14,896 nt of DNA. It comes from Selenomonas sp. (GTDB lineage Bacteria; Bacillota_C; Negativicutes; Selenomonadales; Selenomonadaceae). Location: NCBI RefSeq assembly GCF_024693525.1, contig NZ_JAILKR010000102.1, positions 1 to 14,896 of the forward strand, given 5' to 3'. Positions 1 through 7,036 of the stretch are shown here, one piece after another. The position numbers and the translations under genes were made by a program. Each line of letters begins with the position of its first letter. The stretch's first letter is position 1. The notes under the pieces were generated by a model that worked only from the letters and a program-made list of their open reading frames with translations, had not been told where the DNA came from and made no database searches.

Positions 1-930
1 GTCAATAAGCGTTTTGGAACGAATTTTGCGGCGAAGAATTTCTTTATGACGGCTGGTGCGGCAGCGGCCATTACGATTTGCTTTAAGGCATTGGCCCAGC
101 CGGAGGATGAATTTATCACCTTTGCCCCCTTCTTCCCGGAGTACCGTGCCTTTGTTGAGTCGGTGGGGGGCAAGCTGGTGGTGGTGCCGGCACAGCCTGC
201 TGATTGGCAGATTGATTTTGCGGCCTTTGAAAAACTCGTGACGAATCATACCAAGGCGGTTATTGTCAACTCCCCGAACAATCCCAGTGGTGCTGTCTAT
301 TCGGAGGAGACCATTCAAAAACTTGCGGAGATTTTGCGCCGGAAAGAAGAGGAGTATCATCACCCCATCTTCATCATTTCCGATGAGCCCTACCGCGAAA
401 TTGCTTTTGAGGGCTATACGGTGCCCTATGTGCCGAAGTTCTATGACAATACGCTGGTCTGCTATTCCTACAGTAAGTCCTTCTCGCTGCCAGGCGAACG
501 TATCGGTTATATCATCGTTCCCGATGAGGTGGCTGACTTTGGTAAAGTATATGGTTCGATTGCCGGTGCTGCCCGCGTGCTCACCCACGTTAACGCGCCG
601 TCGCTTTGGCAGCTGGTCATTGGACGTTGTGCGGATATGCCTTCGGATATTTCCACCTATGTCAAGAACGGTCAGATGCTCTATCAGGGGCTTATCGATG
701 CTGGCTTTGAGTGCGTGAAGCCTCAAGGCGCCTTCTACCTCTTCCCGAAATGCTTGGAGGAAGATGACTACGCATTCTGCGAGCGGGCGAAAAAATATGA
801 CCTGCTCCTCGTGCCGGGTACCGACTTTGGCTGCCCAGGCTATTTCCGCGCGGCTTACTGCATCAAGACCGAAACCATCGAAAAATCCCTGCCACTGTTC
901 AAGAAGTTGGCAGAGGAATATAAGAAGTAA
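1..930 (+). CDS. PLP-dependent aminotransferase, class I/II (5' partial)
   Basis: This is the C-terminal part of a pyridoxal-phosphate aminotransferase of fold type I. The frame is open from base 1, so the true start lies upstream; 309 codons are visible, and the family's usual length of about 390 implies roughly 85 missing. Visible motifs are the cofactor-loop segment MTAGAAAAI (codon 16 on), NSPNNPSG (substrate/cofactor asparagine region), SDEPY (the Asp and Tyr that contact the PLP ring), SYSKSFSLPGERIGY with the Schiff-base lysine at bases 475-477, and GYFRAAY near the end with the arginine expected to bind the substrate carboxylate. The family makes or degrades amino acids with a 2-oxoacid partner. 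Substrate specificity cannot be read from the sequence; aspartate-type or general amino acid transamination is the default. A terminator follows 10 bases after the stop, so it is transcriptionally separate from the chemosensory genes. Confidence 0.93.
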   Translation, partial: VNKRFGTNFAAKNFFMTAGAAAAITICFKALAQPEDEFITFAPFFPEYRAFVESVGGKLVVVPAQPADWQIDFAAFEKLVTNHTKAVIVNSPNNPSGAVYSEETIQKLAEILRRKEEEYHHPIFIISDEPYREIAFEGYTVPYVPKFYDNTLVCYSYSKSFSLPGERIGYIIVPDEVADFGKVYGSIAGAARVLTHVNAPSLWQLVIGRCADMPSDISTYVKNGQMLYQGLIDAGFECVKPQGAFYLFPKCLEEDDYAFCERAKKYDLLLVPGTDFGCPGYFRAAYCIKTETIEKSLPLFKKLAEEYKK

Positions 931-939
931 GATCTTTCG

Positions 940-973
940 AAAATGACTTGTCAATTGACAGGTCATTTTTTAT
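940..973 (+). terminator. Intrinsic terminator after the aminotransferase gene
   Basis: The two halves of 940-969 form a near-perfect palindrome: AAAATGAC at 940-947 pairs with GTCATTTT at 962-969, and the inner TTGTCA/TTGACA segments extend the stem with G-U wobble pairing. A run of T follows to about 971, then TATAT. The A-rich left flank means it could also work weakly in the other direction, although no gene on the - strand needs it. Confidence 0.88.
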
Positions 974-1011
974 ATGTAGGAAAGATATATTTGCTGGGAT
1001 TTGACAGGAAT

Positions 1012-1044
1012 TTGACATCTGAGAGCGAATATACATGTTAGAAT
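1012..1044 (+). promoter_or_regulatory. Possible promoter region of the chemosensory operon
   Basis: A consensus -35 box TTGACA lies at 1012-1017, with a second copy at 1001-1006. A -10-like TAGAAT preceded by TG (extended -10 form) lies at 1039-1044. The spacing from the nearer TTGACA is 21 bases, too long for an ordinary sigma-A promoter, so the extended -10 may work with a weaker -35. A sigma-28-like reading (CAAA at 1059-1062, 16-base gap, GATGATAA at 1079-1086) is also possible but only partly matches. The operon must have a promoter here because a terminator stands just upstream. Confidence 0.3.
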
Positions 1045-1079
1045 TGTTTGAAAAATCACAAATAAAAGGAAGGTTTGTG

Positions 1080-1121
1080 ATGATAATGTCCGGTAATTGG
1101 ATTTTTAATGTAAGGGAGTGA
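1080..1121 (+). CDS. Possible 13-residue leader peptide upstream of cheA
   Basis: An ATG at 1080 is preceded by a very good Shine-Dalgarno, AAGGAAGG at 1066-1073, six bases away. It opens 13 codons (MIMSGNWIFNVRE) that end at TGA 1119-1121, with a second in-frame TGA directly after. This small ORF is in the same frame as cheA and stops six bases before the cheA GTG, and its last codons contain the cheA ribosome binding site. Ribosomes ending here could reinitiate at cheA or unmask its start. No similarity to a known leader is recognised. The alternative is chance, since an ORF this short is weak evidence without the ribosome binding site. Confidence 0.35.
   Translation: MIMSGNWIFNVRE
1114..1118 (+). 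promoter_or_regulatory. Ribosome binding site of cheA
   Basis: GGGAG lies nine bases before the GTG at 1128 and fixes that codon as the cheA start. The ATG at 1121 is in another frame and closes after six codons. Confidence 0.7.
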
Positions 1122-1127
1122 TGACTG

Positions 1128-3260
1128 GTGGCAGAAAATGAACCGATGGTAGAGGTCTTTATCTACGAGACGCGTCAGTTCCTAGAGCAGTTGGAGCAGG
1201 TCGCGCTTGCAAGTGAGGACAGCGGCAGCTTCCAGCCAGAGGATGTCAATGAGGTGTTCCGGGCCATGCATACCATCAAAGGCTCGGCGGCTATGATGCT
1301 TTACGATGAAATCTCGCATCTAGCCCATGCGGTGGAGGATATCTTCTTCTATATTCGGGAGCTGCATCCGGAGAAAATTGATGTATCGGCCGTGACGGAC
1401 ATCGTACTGACGGCTGTGGATTTTATGAATGGGGAGATGGATAAGCTTGACAGTGGAGCTCAGCCGGATGCCTCCAGTGAGGAACTGCAAAAATCCACCC
1501 AGGAATTCTTGCGGAATTTCAAATTGGAAAATGGCCATGACCCCGATGTGGATTTGCGCAAGGCGAAAAAGACGTCACCCAAAGCGGTAGAAGTGGCGGA
1601 ACCGGCAGAGCCTGCCAAGCAGCAGTATTTCATCCAGGCGGTGAAACCCGAAGAGGTCAAGACGGAATCTGGCAGCAATCATGTCTATAAAGCTGTGTTG
1701 CACTTTGACTCTGAGGGCGGCATGGTAGAAGTTCGTGCCTTTGGGGTAATCAATCGGTTGGAGGATCAGGCAGGGGAGCTCCATTATCTGCCGGAAAAGA
1801 TTATTGAGGATGAAACGGCGGCTGATACCATCATCAAAGAGGGCTTCAAGCTCTGGTTTACCACGGGACTGGGTGTGGAAGAGGTTCGCAAGCTGTTGGA
1901 TGAGACGATGTGTCTGACGGGATTGGAACTTACGGAGCTTTCGTCGACAGCTGAGTGTGAGTATTGGCCGACGCCTAAGCAGAAAGCTGCCCAGGTAGTG
2001 GAAGAATCCTCGCCGATTGTGCCGGTAAAACCTGAGGCCAAACCTCGGCCAGCCCCCATAAAGCAAGCGGGGCATGATGGACACGAATCCCAAATGATTA
2101 GCGTCCGGGTGGATAAACTCGATCGTCTGATGGAATTGGTGGGGGAGATGGTCATTGCCGAATCGATGGTGACCCAGAACCCCGATATTCGCGGAATGGA
2201 GCTTTCGAATTTCGACAAGGCGGCCCGGCAGCTGCACAAGATAAACGGCGAGTTGCAGGATCGCGTCATGGCACTAAGGATGGTGCCATTGGAAGCAACC
2301 TTTAAGAAGATGAACCGCATCGTGCGGGATATGACCAAAAAACTTGGCAAACAGGCGAAACTGGTATTGGTGGGAGCGGATACGGAGGTTGACAAGAATG
2401 TCACGGAACATATCGGCGACCCGTTGATGCACATCATCCGCAATTCCATCGACCATGGCATTGAGATGCCCGATGTGCGCGTGGATGCCGGTAAGCCGGA
2501 ACAGGGAACCGTGGTGCTGTCGGCACAAAATGCCGGTGGTGAGGTCGTCATTCGCATTGAAGACGATGGTGGCGGCATGAACCGCGACCGCATCATGAAG
2601 AAGGCCAGGGAGAAGGGAATCCTGACAAAACCAGAGGAGGAATATACCGATCAGGAGGTCTATAGTTTTATTTTTGCACCGGGGTTTTCGACGAAGGAAC
2701 AGGTCACGGAATTTTCCGGCCGCGGTGTTGGGATGGATGTCGTCGTATCGAATATCAAAGCTTTGGGCGGAACGATAACGGTGGACAGCAATCCTGGCAA
2801 GGGCAGCGTAACCATCATCCGGATTCCTCTGACGCTGGCAATTGTGGAAGGAATGTGTATTAAGGTGGGGGGCTCTGGGTATACGATACCCATTAGCTCA
2901 ATTCGCCGCTCCTTCCGGCCGGAGGAGGGAGATATTTTCCTGGATGTATCGGGACAGGAAATGTTCATGGAGGCGGGAAGCCCCTGTCCGATTGTGCGGC
3001 TTCACAGGCTATATGATATTGGAACCGCTAAGGAGCAGCTAACGGAGGGGATTCTGCTGGTGACGGAGGCGGATGACCACTATTTGGGAATCTTTGCCGA
3101 TGAGCTGGTGGGGGTTCAGCAGATTGTCGTAAAGCCGGTACCGGGTTATATCCAGGCTATGACAAAGATGACTGGTATCACGGGCTGTACGATTTTGGGC
3201 GATGGCAGCATCAGCCTGATTATCGACCCGGGAAAACTTATGGGATTGCTGGTTGAGTAA
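1128..3260 (+). CDS. cheA: Chemotaxis histidine kinase CheA
   Basis: A 710-residue CheA with the full five-domain layout. The P1 phosphotransfer domain (about 5-110) has the phosphorylated histidine H48 in AMHTIKGSAA. An acidic linker leads to a P2-like response-regulator docking domain (about 165-275; EVRAFGVINRLED resembles the P2 of Thermotoga-type CheA). The P3 dimerisation helices (about 322-385) begin ISVRVDKLDRLMELVGE. The P4 ATPase domain carries the N box around HIIRNSIDHGIE (435-446), the G1 box EDDGGGM (478-484), the F-box segment FAPGFST (516-522) and the G2 box GRGVGMDVV (531-539). A C-terminal CheW-like P5 domain runs from about 570 to 705. All catalytic residues are present. 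CheA autophosphorylates on receptor signal and passes phosphate to a receiver protein, here most simply the CheY-like protein at the operon's end. GTG start with a clear Shine-Dalgarno. First gene of the operon; cheW follows after 14 bases. Confidence 0.98.
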   Translation: MAENEPMVEVFIYETRQFLEQLEQVALASEDSGSFQPEDVNEVFRAMHTIKGSAAMMLYDEISHLAHAVEDIFFYIRELHPEKIDVSAVTDIVLTAVDFMNGEMDKLDSGAQPDASSEELQKSTQEFLRNFKLENGHDPDVDLRKAKKTSPKAVEVAEPAEPAKQQYFIQAVKPEEVKTESGSNHVYKAVLHFDSEGGMVEVRAFGVINRLEDQAGELHYLPEKIIEDETAADTIIKEGFKLWFTTGLGVEEVRKLLDETMCLTGLELTELSSTAECEYWPTPKQKAAQVVEESSPIVPVKPEAKPRPAPIKQAGHDGHESQMISVRVDKLDRLMELVGEMVIAESMVTQNPDIRGMELSNFDKAARQLHKINGELQDRVMALRMVPLEATFKKMNRIVRDMTKKLGKQAKLVLVGADTEVDKNVTEHIGDPLMHIIRNSIDHGIEMPDVRVDAGKPEQGTVVLSAQNAGGEVVIRIEDDGGGMNRDRIMKKAREKGILTKPEEEYTDQEVYSFIFAPGFSTKEQVTEFSGRGVGMDVVVSNIKALGGTITVDSNPGKGSVTIIRIPLTLAIVEGMCIKVGGSGYTIPISSIRRSFRPEEGDIFLDVSGQEMFMEAGSPCPIVRLHRLYDIGTAKEQLTEGILLVTEADDHYLGIFADELVGVQQIVVKPVPGYIQAMTKMTGITGCTILGDGSISLIIDPGKLMGLLVE

Positions 3261-3274
3261 TAGGAGGAACGGAA

Positions 3275-3787
3275 ATGGATGAAGAACTCCTGCAAGAGGA
3301 AGATACCCAAAAGGATAAATATTTGACCTTCACGCTGGGGGAGGAGCTCTATGGCATCGATATCCGCGTAGTTATCGAAATCATTGGCATCCTGCCCATT
3401 ACCAAGGTGCCGGAGGTGCCGGATTATGTACGTGGCATCATCAATTTGCGCGGTAAAATCATTCCGGTCATCGATATGCGGCTGCGGTTTGGCCGGGAGT
3501 TCCGGCCCTATACGGATCGTACCTGTGTCATCGTTATTGAGGTCAAGGATGTACTGCTGGGACTTATTATCGATGGGGTCAGCGAAGTGCTGTCCATACC
3601 GGAAGGCCAGACTGTGGCTCCGCCGGAACTGAAAGCTGCCAGCAATCGCTATATACGGAATATCGGCAAGTTGCCGGATGCGAAGGTGGTACTTTTACTG
3701 GACTGGAAAAAATTATTTGATGTGGAAGAAGAGAAGATGCTCAGCGGGATGAATGAGGAAAGAGGGACAGAACATGGAACTGTTTAA
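3275..3787 (+). CDS. cheW: Chemotaxis coupling protein CheW
   Basis: A 170-residue CheW, a cytoplasmic SH3-like adaptor that links the receptor tip to CheA domain P5. One CheW domain fills about residues 14-150: [16 protein letters not shown] at the start, then the highly conserved [20 protein letters not shown] segment (about 48-67) containing the core NLRG, and [11 protein letters not shown] in the second half. The C-terminal tail of about 20 residues is charged ([13 protein letters not shown]), is not part of the fold and is partly shared with the next gene's translation start. The start is well fixed by AGGAGG at 3262-3267, seven bases before the ATG. The gene's last 14 bases overlap the start of the MCP gene, so the two are probably translated in a coupled way. 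Confidence 0.97.
   Translation: MDEELLQEEDTQKDKYLTFTLGEELYGIDIRVVIEIIGILPITKVPEVPDYVRGIINLRGKIIPVIDMRLRFGREFRPYTDRTCVIVIEVKDVLLGLIIDGVSEVLSIPEGQTVAPPELKAASNRYIRNIGKLPDAKVVLLLDWKKLFDVEEEKMLSGMNEERGTEHGTV
3761..3766 (+). promoter_or_regulatory. Ribosome binding site deciding the MCP start
   Basis: AGAGGG lies seven bases before the ATG at 3774. The earlier in-frame ATG at 3753 has no comparable site and would add seven hydrophilic residues (MRKEGQN) that match nothing in the family, so 3774 is chosen. The site lies inside the end of cheW. Confidence 0.7.
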
Positions 3788-5474
3788 GAATATGAAAATC
3801 AGTACCCAATTAGTGACTTTGACCGGAATACTCGGCGCTTTGGTGGTGCTTACCGCTGCTTGCTGCCTCTATCTTTTGAGCTCGGTAAGTGAACAGTATC
3901 AAAAGGTTTATGACGAAGATGCCTATGCAGCAACTTTGGCGACACAGGCAGGAAAACTTTTCACAGAGTCACGCAACGAGTATACGCGGTTCCTGACCCG
4001 GGTAGATCCGATGATGCGGCAGGAATCTATGGCCAATATGCAGAAGTGCGACCGGGAACTTGATGTGGTTTTTGGTGAGCTGGAAAAACGTGCGATTTCT
4101 ACCGACGCGAAAAAGGTGATGAGTGATATCCGAGGGCAGATTGATACGTTCCGCAGCCAGCGTGATGCATTGACCAAGGCACAGCTGGCACCGGGAGCAC
4201 CGGTGGAAAATCTGCCCGAGGCAAAACGGGCCTCAGAAACCGGGTATAAGCTGTCACAGAGTTTTGATTCTGTGATGGAAATGGGGAATAAAGGCACACA
4301 GGATGAGTTCAAGAAAATCAAAGAGGAGATCGATGAAGCTATACTGATTTCGGTCATCAATATTGTGGTGGTAGTCCTGCTGGCGATGTTTTTCGGCATG
4401 CGGCTGGCTCGCAATATTGGCAACCGCATTAACCGCATGGCCACTTCAGCGGAAGTAATTGGCAGTGGCGATCTCAGTCAGCCGATGAAGCCGGAAAACA
4501 ACGATGAAATCGGACAGGCGGTCGAGCATTTCGAGCATATGCGCCAGAATCTCAACCAGTCCATGAATAATATCCATGTGGCAGCGGAGCAGGTGGCGGC
4601 AGGTTCGCGCAATGTCTCTGAGGCCAGTGTATCACTGTCTCAGGGGGCTGCAGAGCAGGCGTCGTCGGTTGAGGAGCTTTCGGCTTCGATTTCGGAGATT
4701 TCATCGCAGACGGCCAGCAATGCGGAAAATGCCGATAGGGCAAATAATCTTACGATTCAGGCTCGCCAGCAGGCTGCGGTTGGGGATGCGGATATGAAGG
4801 AAATGCTGGCGGCCATGGAAGATATCAATACGTCTTCGGCTAATATCTCTAAGATTATCAAGGTGATTGATGAAATCGCTTTTCAGACCAATATCCTGGC
4901 ACTCAATGCCGCCGTGGAGGCTGCCCGTGCCGGACAGCATGGCAAGGGCTTTGCCGTGGTGGCGGAAGAGGTGCGGAACCTGGCTGCACGCAGTGCCAAG
5001 GCAGCCAAGGAAACCACGGAGCTTATCGAGGATTCCATCACGAAGGTGGAATCTGGCCGGGCTATTGCCGGTAAGACCGCTGAGGCCCTTATGACAATCA
5101 TGAATAATGTCTCGGAAGTGGCCGATATCGTAAGCTCCATTGCCAAGGCTTCCAGTGAACAGAAGCTGGCCTTAGAGCAGATTGACCAGGGTGTATTGCA
5201 GGTATCGCAGGTGGTACAGGCAAATTCGGCAACATCGGAGCAGGCGGCATCGGCTAGCGAGCAGCTCAATGCCCAAGCATCCCGGCTGCGTGAGACGGCT
5301 GACCAATTCCGTTTGGCACCAGGCAGTTCGCGGGGGACGGGAAGCTTTACACCGCCAAAAACTGTGGCCCGTGCGGCTGTAAGCCCGGCACCGCTGCCGG
5401 CACCGGCGGCAAAGCCTGCCGAACCAAAAGGGTACAAATTTGACGATGATGAGGAAGGATTTGGGAAGTACTGA
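3774..5474 (+). CDS. Methyl-accepting chemotaxis protein (transmembrane chemoreceptor)
   Basis: A 566-residue receptor of classic layout. TM1 is at about 14-37. An extracytoplasmic helical domain follows at about 38-189, of the size expected for a four-helix-bundle MCP sensor. TM2 (about 190-210) leads into a HAMP domain (about 211-263), and the cytoplasmic signalling domain runs from about 264 to 513. The hairpin tip is canonical ([20 protein letters not shown], then [13 protein letters not shown]). Likely methylation pairs are E294-Q295, E300-E301 and, on the return helix, E489-Q490. By eye, the distances from these sites to the tip equal those of E. coli Tsr, which points to the 36-heptad class. 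A 50-residue Pro/Ala-rich tail follows and ends ...[10 protein letters not shown]. The ligand cannot be predicted. It is the only receptor gene in the window and is embedded in the operon, so it is probably the cognate input for this CheA. The stop overlaps the next start by one base (TGATG). Confidence 0.96.
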   Translation: MELFKNMKISTQLVTLTGILGALVVLTAACCLYLLSSVSEQYQKVYDEDAYAATLATQAGKLFTESRNEYTRFLTRVDPMMRQESMANMQKCDRELDVVFGELEKRAISTDAKKVMSDIRGQIDTFRSQRDALTKAQLAPGAPVENLPEAKRASETGYKLSQSFDSVMEMGNKGTQDEFKKIKEEIDEAILISVINIVVVVLLAMFFGMRLARNIGNRINRMATSAEVIGSGDLSQPMKPENNDEIGQAVEHFEHMRQNLNQSMNNIHVAAEQVAAGSRNVSEASVSLSQGAAEQASSVEELSASISEISSQTASNAENADRANNLTIQARQQAAVGDADMKEMLAAMEDINTSSANISKIIKVIDEIAFQTNILALNAAVEAARAGQHGKGFAVVAEEVRNLAARSAKAAKETTELIEDSITKVESGRAIAGKTAEALMTIMNNVSEVADIVSSIAKASSEQKLALEQIDQGVLQVSQVVQANSATSEQAASASEQLNAQASRLRETADQFRLAPGSSRGTGSFTPPKTVARAAVSPAPLPAPAAKPAEPKGYKFDDDEEGFGKY

Positions 5475-7036
5475 TGGAAGATTCGGTATTTCTGGCATAC
5501 GCGAGCATTGTGGATCGTAAATTTGGCATCCAGCTGCCACGGGAGAAAAAGGCACTCTTGGAATCCCGTCTGCAACGGTTGTTCCACGAAGGGGAGGAGA
5601 CGGCCAAATATCACGATGCCGCAGGCTTCTTGAAGGCCCTGAAACAAGATGGCACGGGAAAGCTCTTAAAGGCGCTGGCCGAGGCTATTACCACGCACCA
5701 TACGTTTTTTATGCGTGAGGCGGACCATTTCTGGTTCTATCGGGATACGGTGCTGCCCTGGATTGCATCATCGGTTCAGGATGGCGATATCCGTACCTGG
5801 TGCGCGGCTTGTTCCACAGGGCAGGAAGCTTATACGCTGGCGATGCTGATGCAGGATCAATTTGGCCTGCAAGGATCCCGGTGGGAAAAGACCTTGCTGG
5901 CTACCGACTTATCGACGGAGGTGTTAGAAGTAGCCAGGGCGGGAATCTACGAAAAGGAATCCCTGGTTGGCATGCCGGATAACTGGCTGCGCGGCTATTT
6001 CCATGCCGTGGGCAGTGGGAAGATGCAGGTCAATGATGGGATACGGCAGCAGGTGTTGTTCCGGCCCTTTAATCTGATGACGCCGGGCTTTCCCTTCAAA
6101 AAGCCCTTCCATGTTATTTTCTGCCGGAATGTCATGATTTATTTCGATGCCCCGGTTCGAAACCGGCTGGTACGGCAGTTTTATGAGTATCTAGAGCCAG
6201 GCGGCTATCTTTTCGTGGGACATTCCGAAACGGTAGAGCGTCAGGCGGCGCCCTTTCAGTATGTGATGCCGTCGGTTTATCGCAAGCCCTTGGATGCGGT
6301 GCCCAGCGAACCACGGCAGAATCTGGCAGGCATATACCAGCGGACGCGGGAAGCAACTGCCGACATGCAGCACAATCTGCAACTGGCAAGGCAGGCCGTT
6401 GGCAAGGATGAGGGCGTGGAGCCGCCCAAGAGAGTAAAACTCATTGCACTGGGAGCATCTACCGGGGGCACGGAGGCTCTGGCAAGCCTTATCCAAGGCT
6501 TGCGGCCGCCACTGCCGCCTATTGTCATTGTTCAGCACATTCCCTATGGCTTTAGCCGGTTATTTGCAGAACGGCTCAATAATGAGTCGGAATTTACCGC
6601 TGCCGAGGCTGTGGATGGGGTGCGCTTGCAGCCCAATCATATCTATGTGGCTCCAGGTGACCGGCAGATGCGGGTGCGGCGGTTGGGCAGCGAGTTTTTC
6701 GTTTACTGCCGTGGCACGGAGCAGGTGAGCGGCCATTGTCCTTCGGTGGATGTGTTGTTTGATTCTGTGGCCGAGACAGCGGGGGCTGAGGCGTTGGGGG
6801 TAATCCTTACGGGGATGGGCAGCGATGGCGCTGAAGGGCTGTTGAAAATGCGGCAACAGGGGGCGCGTACCCTTGGACAGGATGAAGCTTCCAGCGTAGT
6901 CTACGGCATGCCCCGGGCGGCTTTTGAACGGGGGGCAGTCATGCGTCAGCTGCCACTTTCGGCCATGGCTGGATGCATTATGAGTTTGGCACATCAGCAG
7001 GGTTCTGTTGGAAAGGATGAAAGCGATGGGCAATGA
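5474..7036 (+). CDS. CheR-CheB fusion: receptor methyltransferase + methylesterase, no receiver domain
   Basis: A 520-residue two-enzyme protein. Residues 1-275 are CheR, an S-adenosylmethionine-dependent glutamate O-methyltransferase of receptors: an N-terminal helical part with TTHHTFFMRE (72-82; His where many CheRs have Asn), the SAM-binding CAACSTGQEAYTLA (110-123), ATDLSTEVLEVARAGIY (143-159) and FCRNVMIYF (216-224). After a linker of about 45 residues, 321-510 form the CheB methylesterase/glutamine deamidase domain with the full catalytic triad: S329 in GASTGG, H355 in VQHIP and D451 in TGMGSDGA. The N-terminal receiver domain and linker that normally precede the CheB catalytic domain are absent, so the esterase cannot be switched directly by CheA phosphorylation in the usual way. 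It lies directly after the receptor gene, overlapping it by one base, and overlaps the following kinase gene by 11. Fusion of both activities in one frame is clear from the uninterrupted reading frame. Confidence 0.95.
   Translation: MEDSVFLAYASIVDRKFGIQLPREKKALLESRLQRLFHEGEETAKYHDAAGFLKALKQDGTGKLLKALAEAITTHHTFFMREADHFWFYRDTVLPWIASSVQDGDIRTWCAACSTGQEAYTLAMLMQDQFGLQGSRWEKTLLATDLSTEVLEVARAGIYEKESLVGMPDNWLRGYFHAVGSGKMQVNDGIRQQVLFRPFNLMTPGFPFKKPFHVIFCRNVMIYFDAPVRNRLVRQFYEYLEPGGYLFVGHSETVERQAAPFQYVMPSVYRKPLDAVPSEPRQNLAGIYQRTREATADMQHNLQLARQAVGKDEGVEPPKRVKLIALGASTGGTEALASLIQGLRPPLPPIVIVQHIPYGFSRLFAERLNNESEFTAAEAVDGVRLQPNHIYVAPGDRQMRVRRLGSEFFVYCRGTEQVSGHCPSVDVLFDSVAETAGAEALGVILTGMGSDGAEGLLKMRQQGARTLGQDEASSVVYGMPRAAFERGAVMRQLPLSAMAGCIMSLAHQQGSVGKDESDGQ
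7013..7017 (+). promoter_or_regulatory. Ribosome binding site deciding the histidine kinase start
   Basis: AAGGA lies eight bases before the ATG at 7026. The earlier in-frame TTG at 7008 and ATG at 7017 lack such a site, so 7026 is preferred. The choice is not certain because all three lie within 18 bases inside the end of the previous gene. Confidence 0.55.

Noticed and set aside
1121..1141. Six-codon ORF from the ATG overlapping the upstream TGA
   Set aside because: It is too short, has no dedicated ribosome binding site and overlaps the cheA start in another frame.
1784..2596. Long open frame on the - strand (270 codons) inside cheA
   Set aside because: It is antisense to the conserved P2, P3 and P4 domains of CheA, shows no recognisable domain, and is rich in Ser, Arg and Thr, as expected for a shadow frame.
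3753..3773. Earlier ATG for the MCP
   Set aside because: The added seven residues are hydrophilic and unlike the family, and the better ribosome binding site serves the ATG at 3774.
4883..5647. 254-codon open frame on the - strand opposite the MCP tail and the CheR start
   Set aside because: It lies across two well-supported genes, has a biased Ser/Ala composition without motifs, and has no convincing ribosome binding site.
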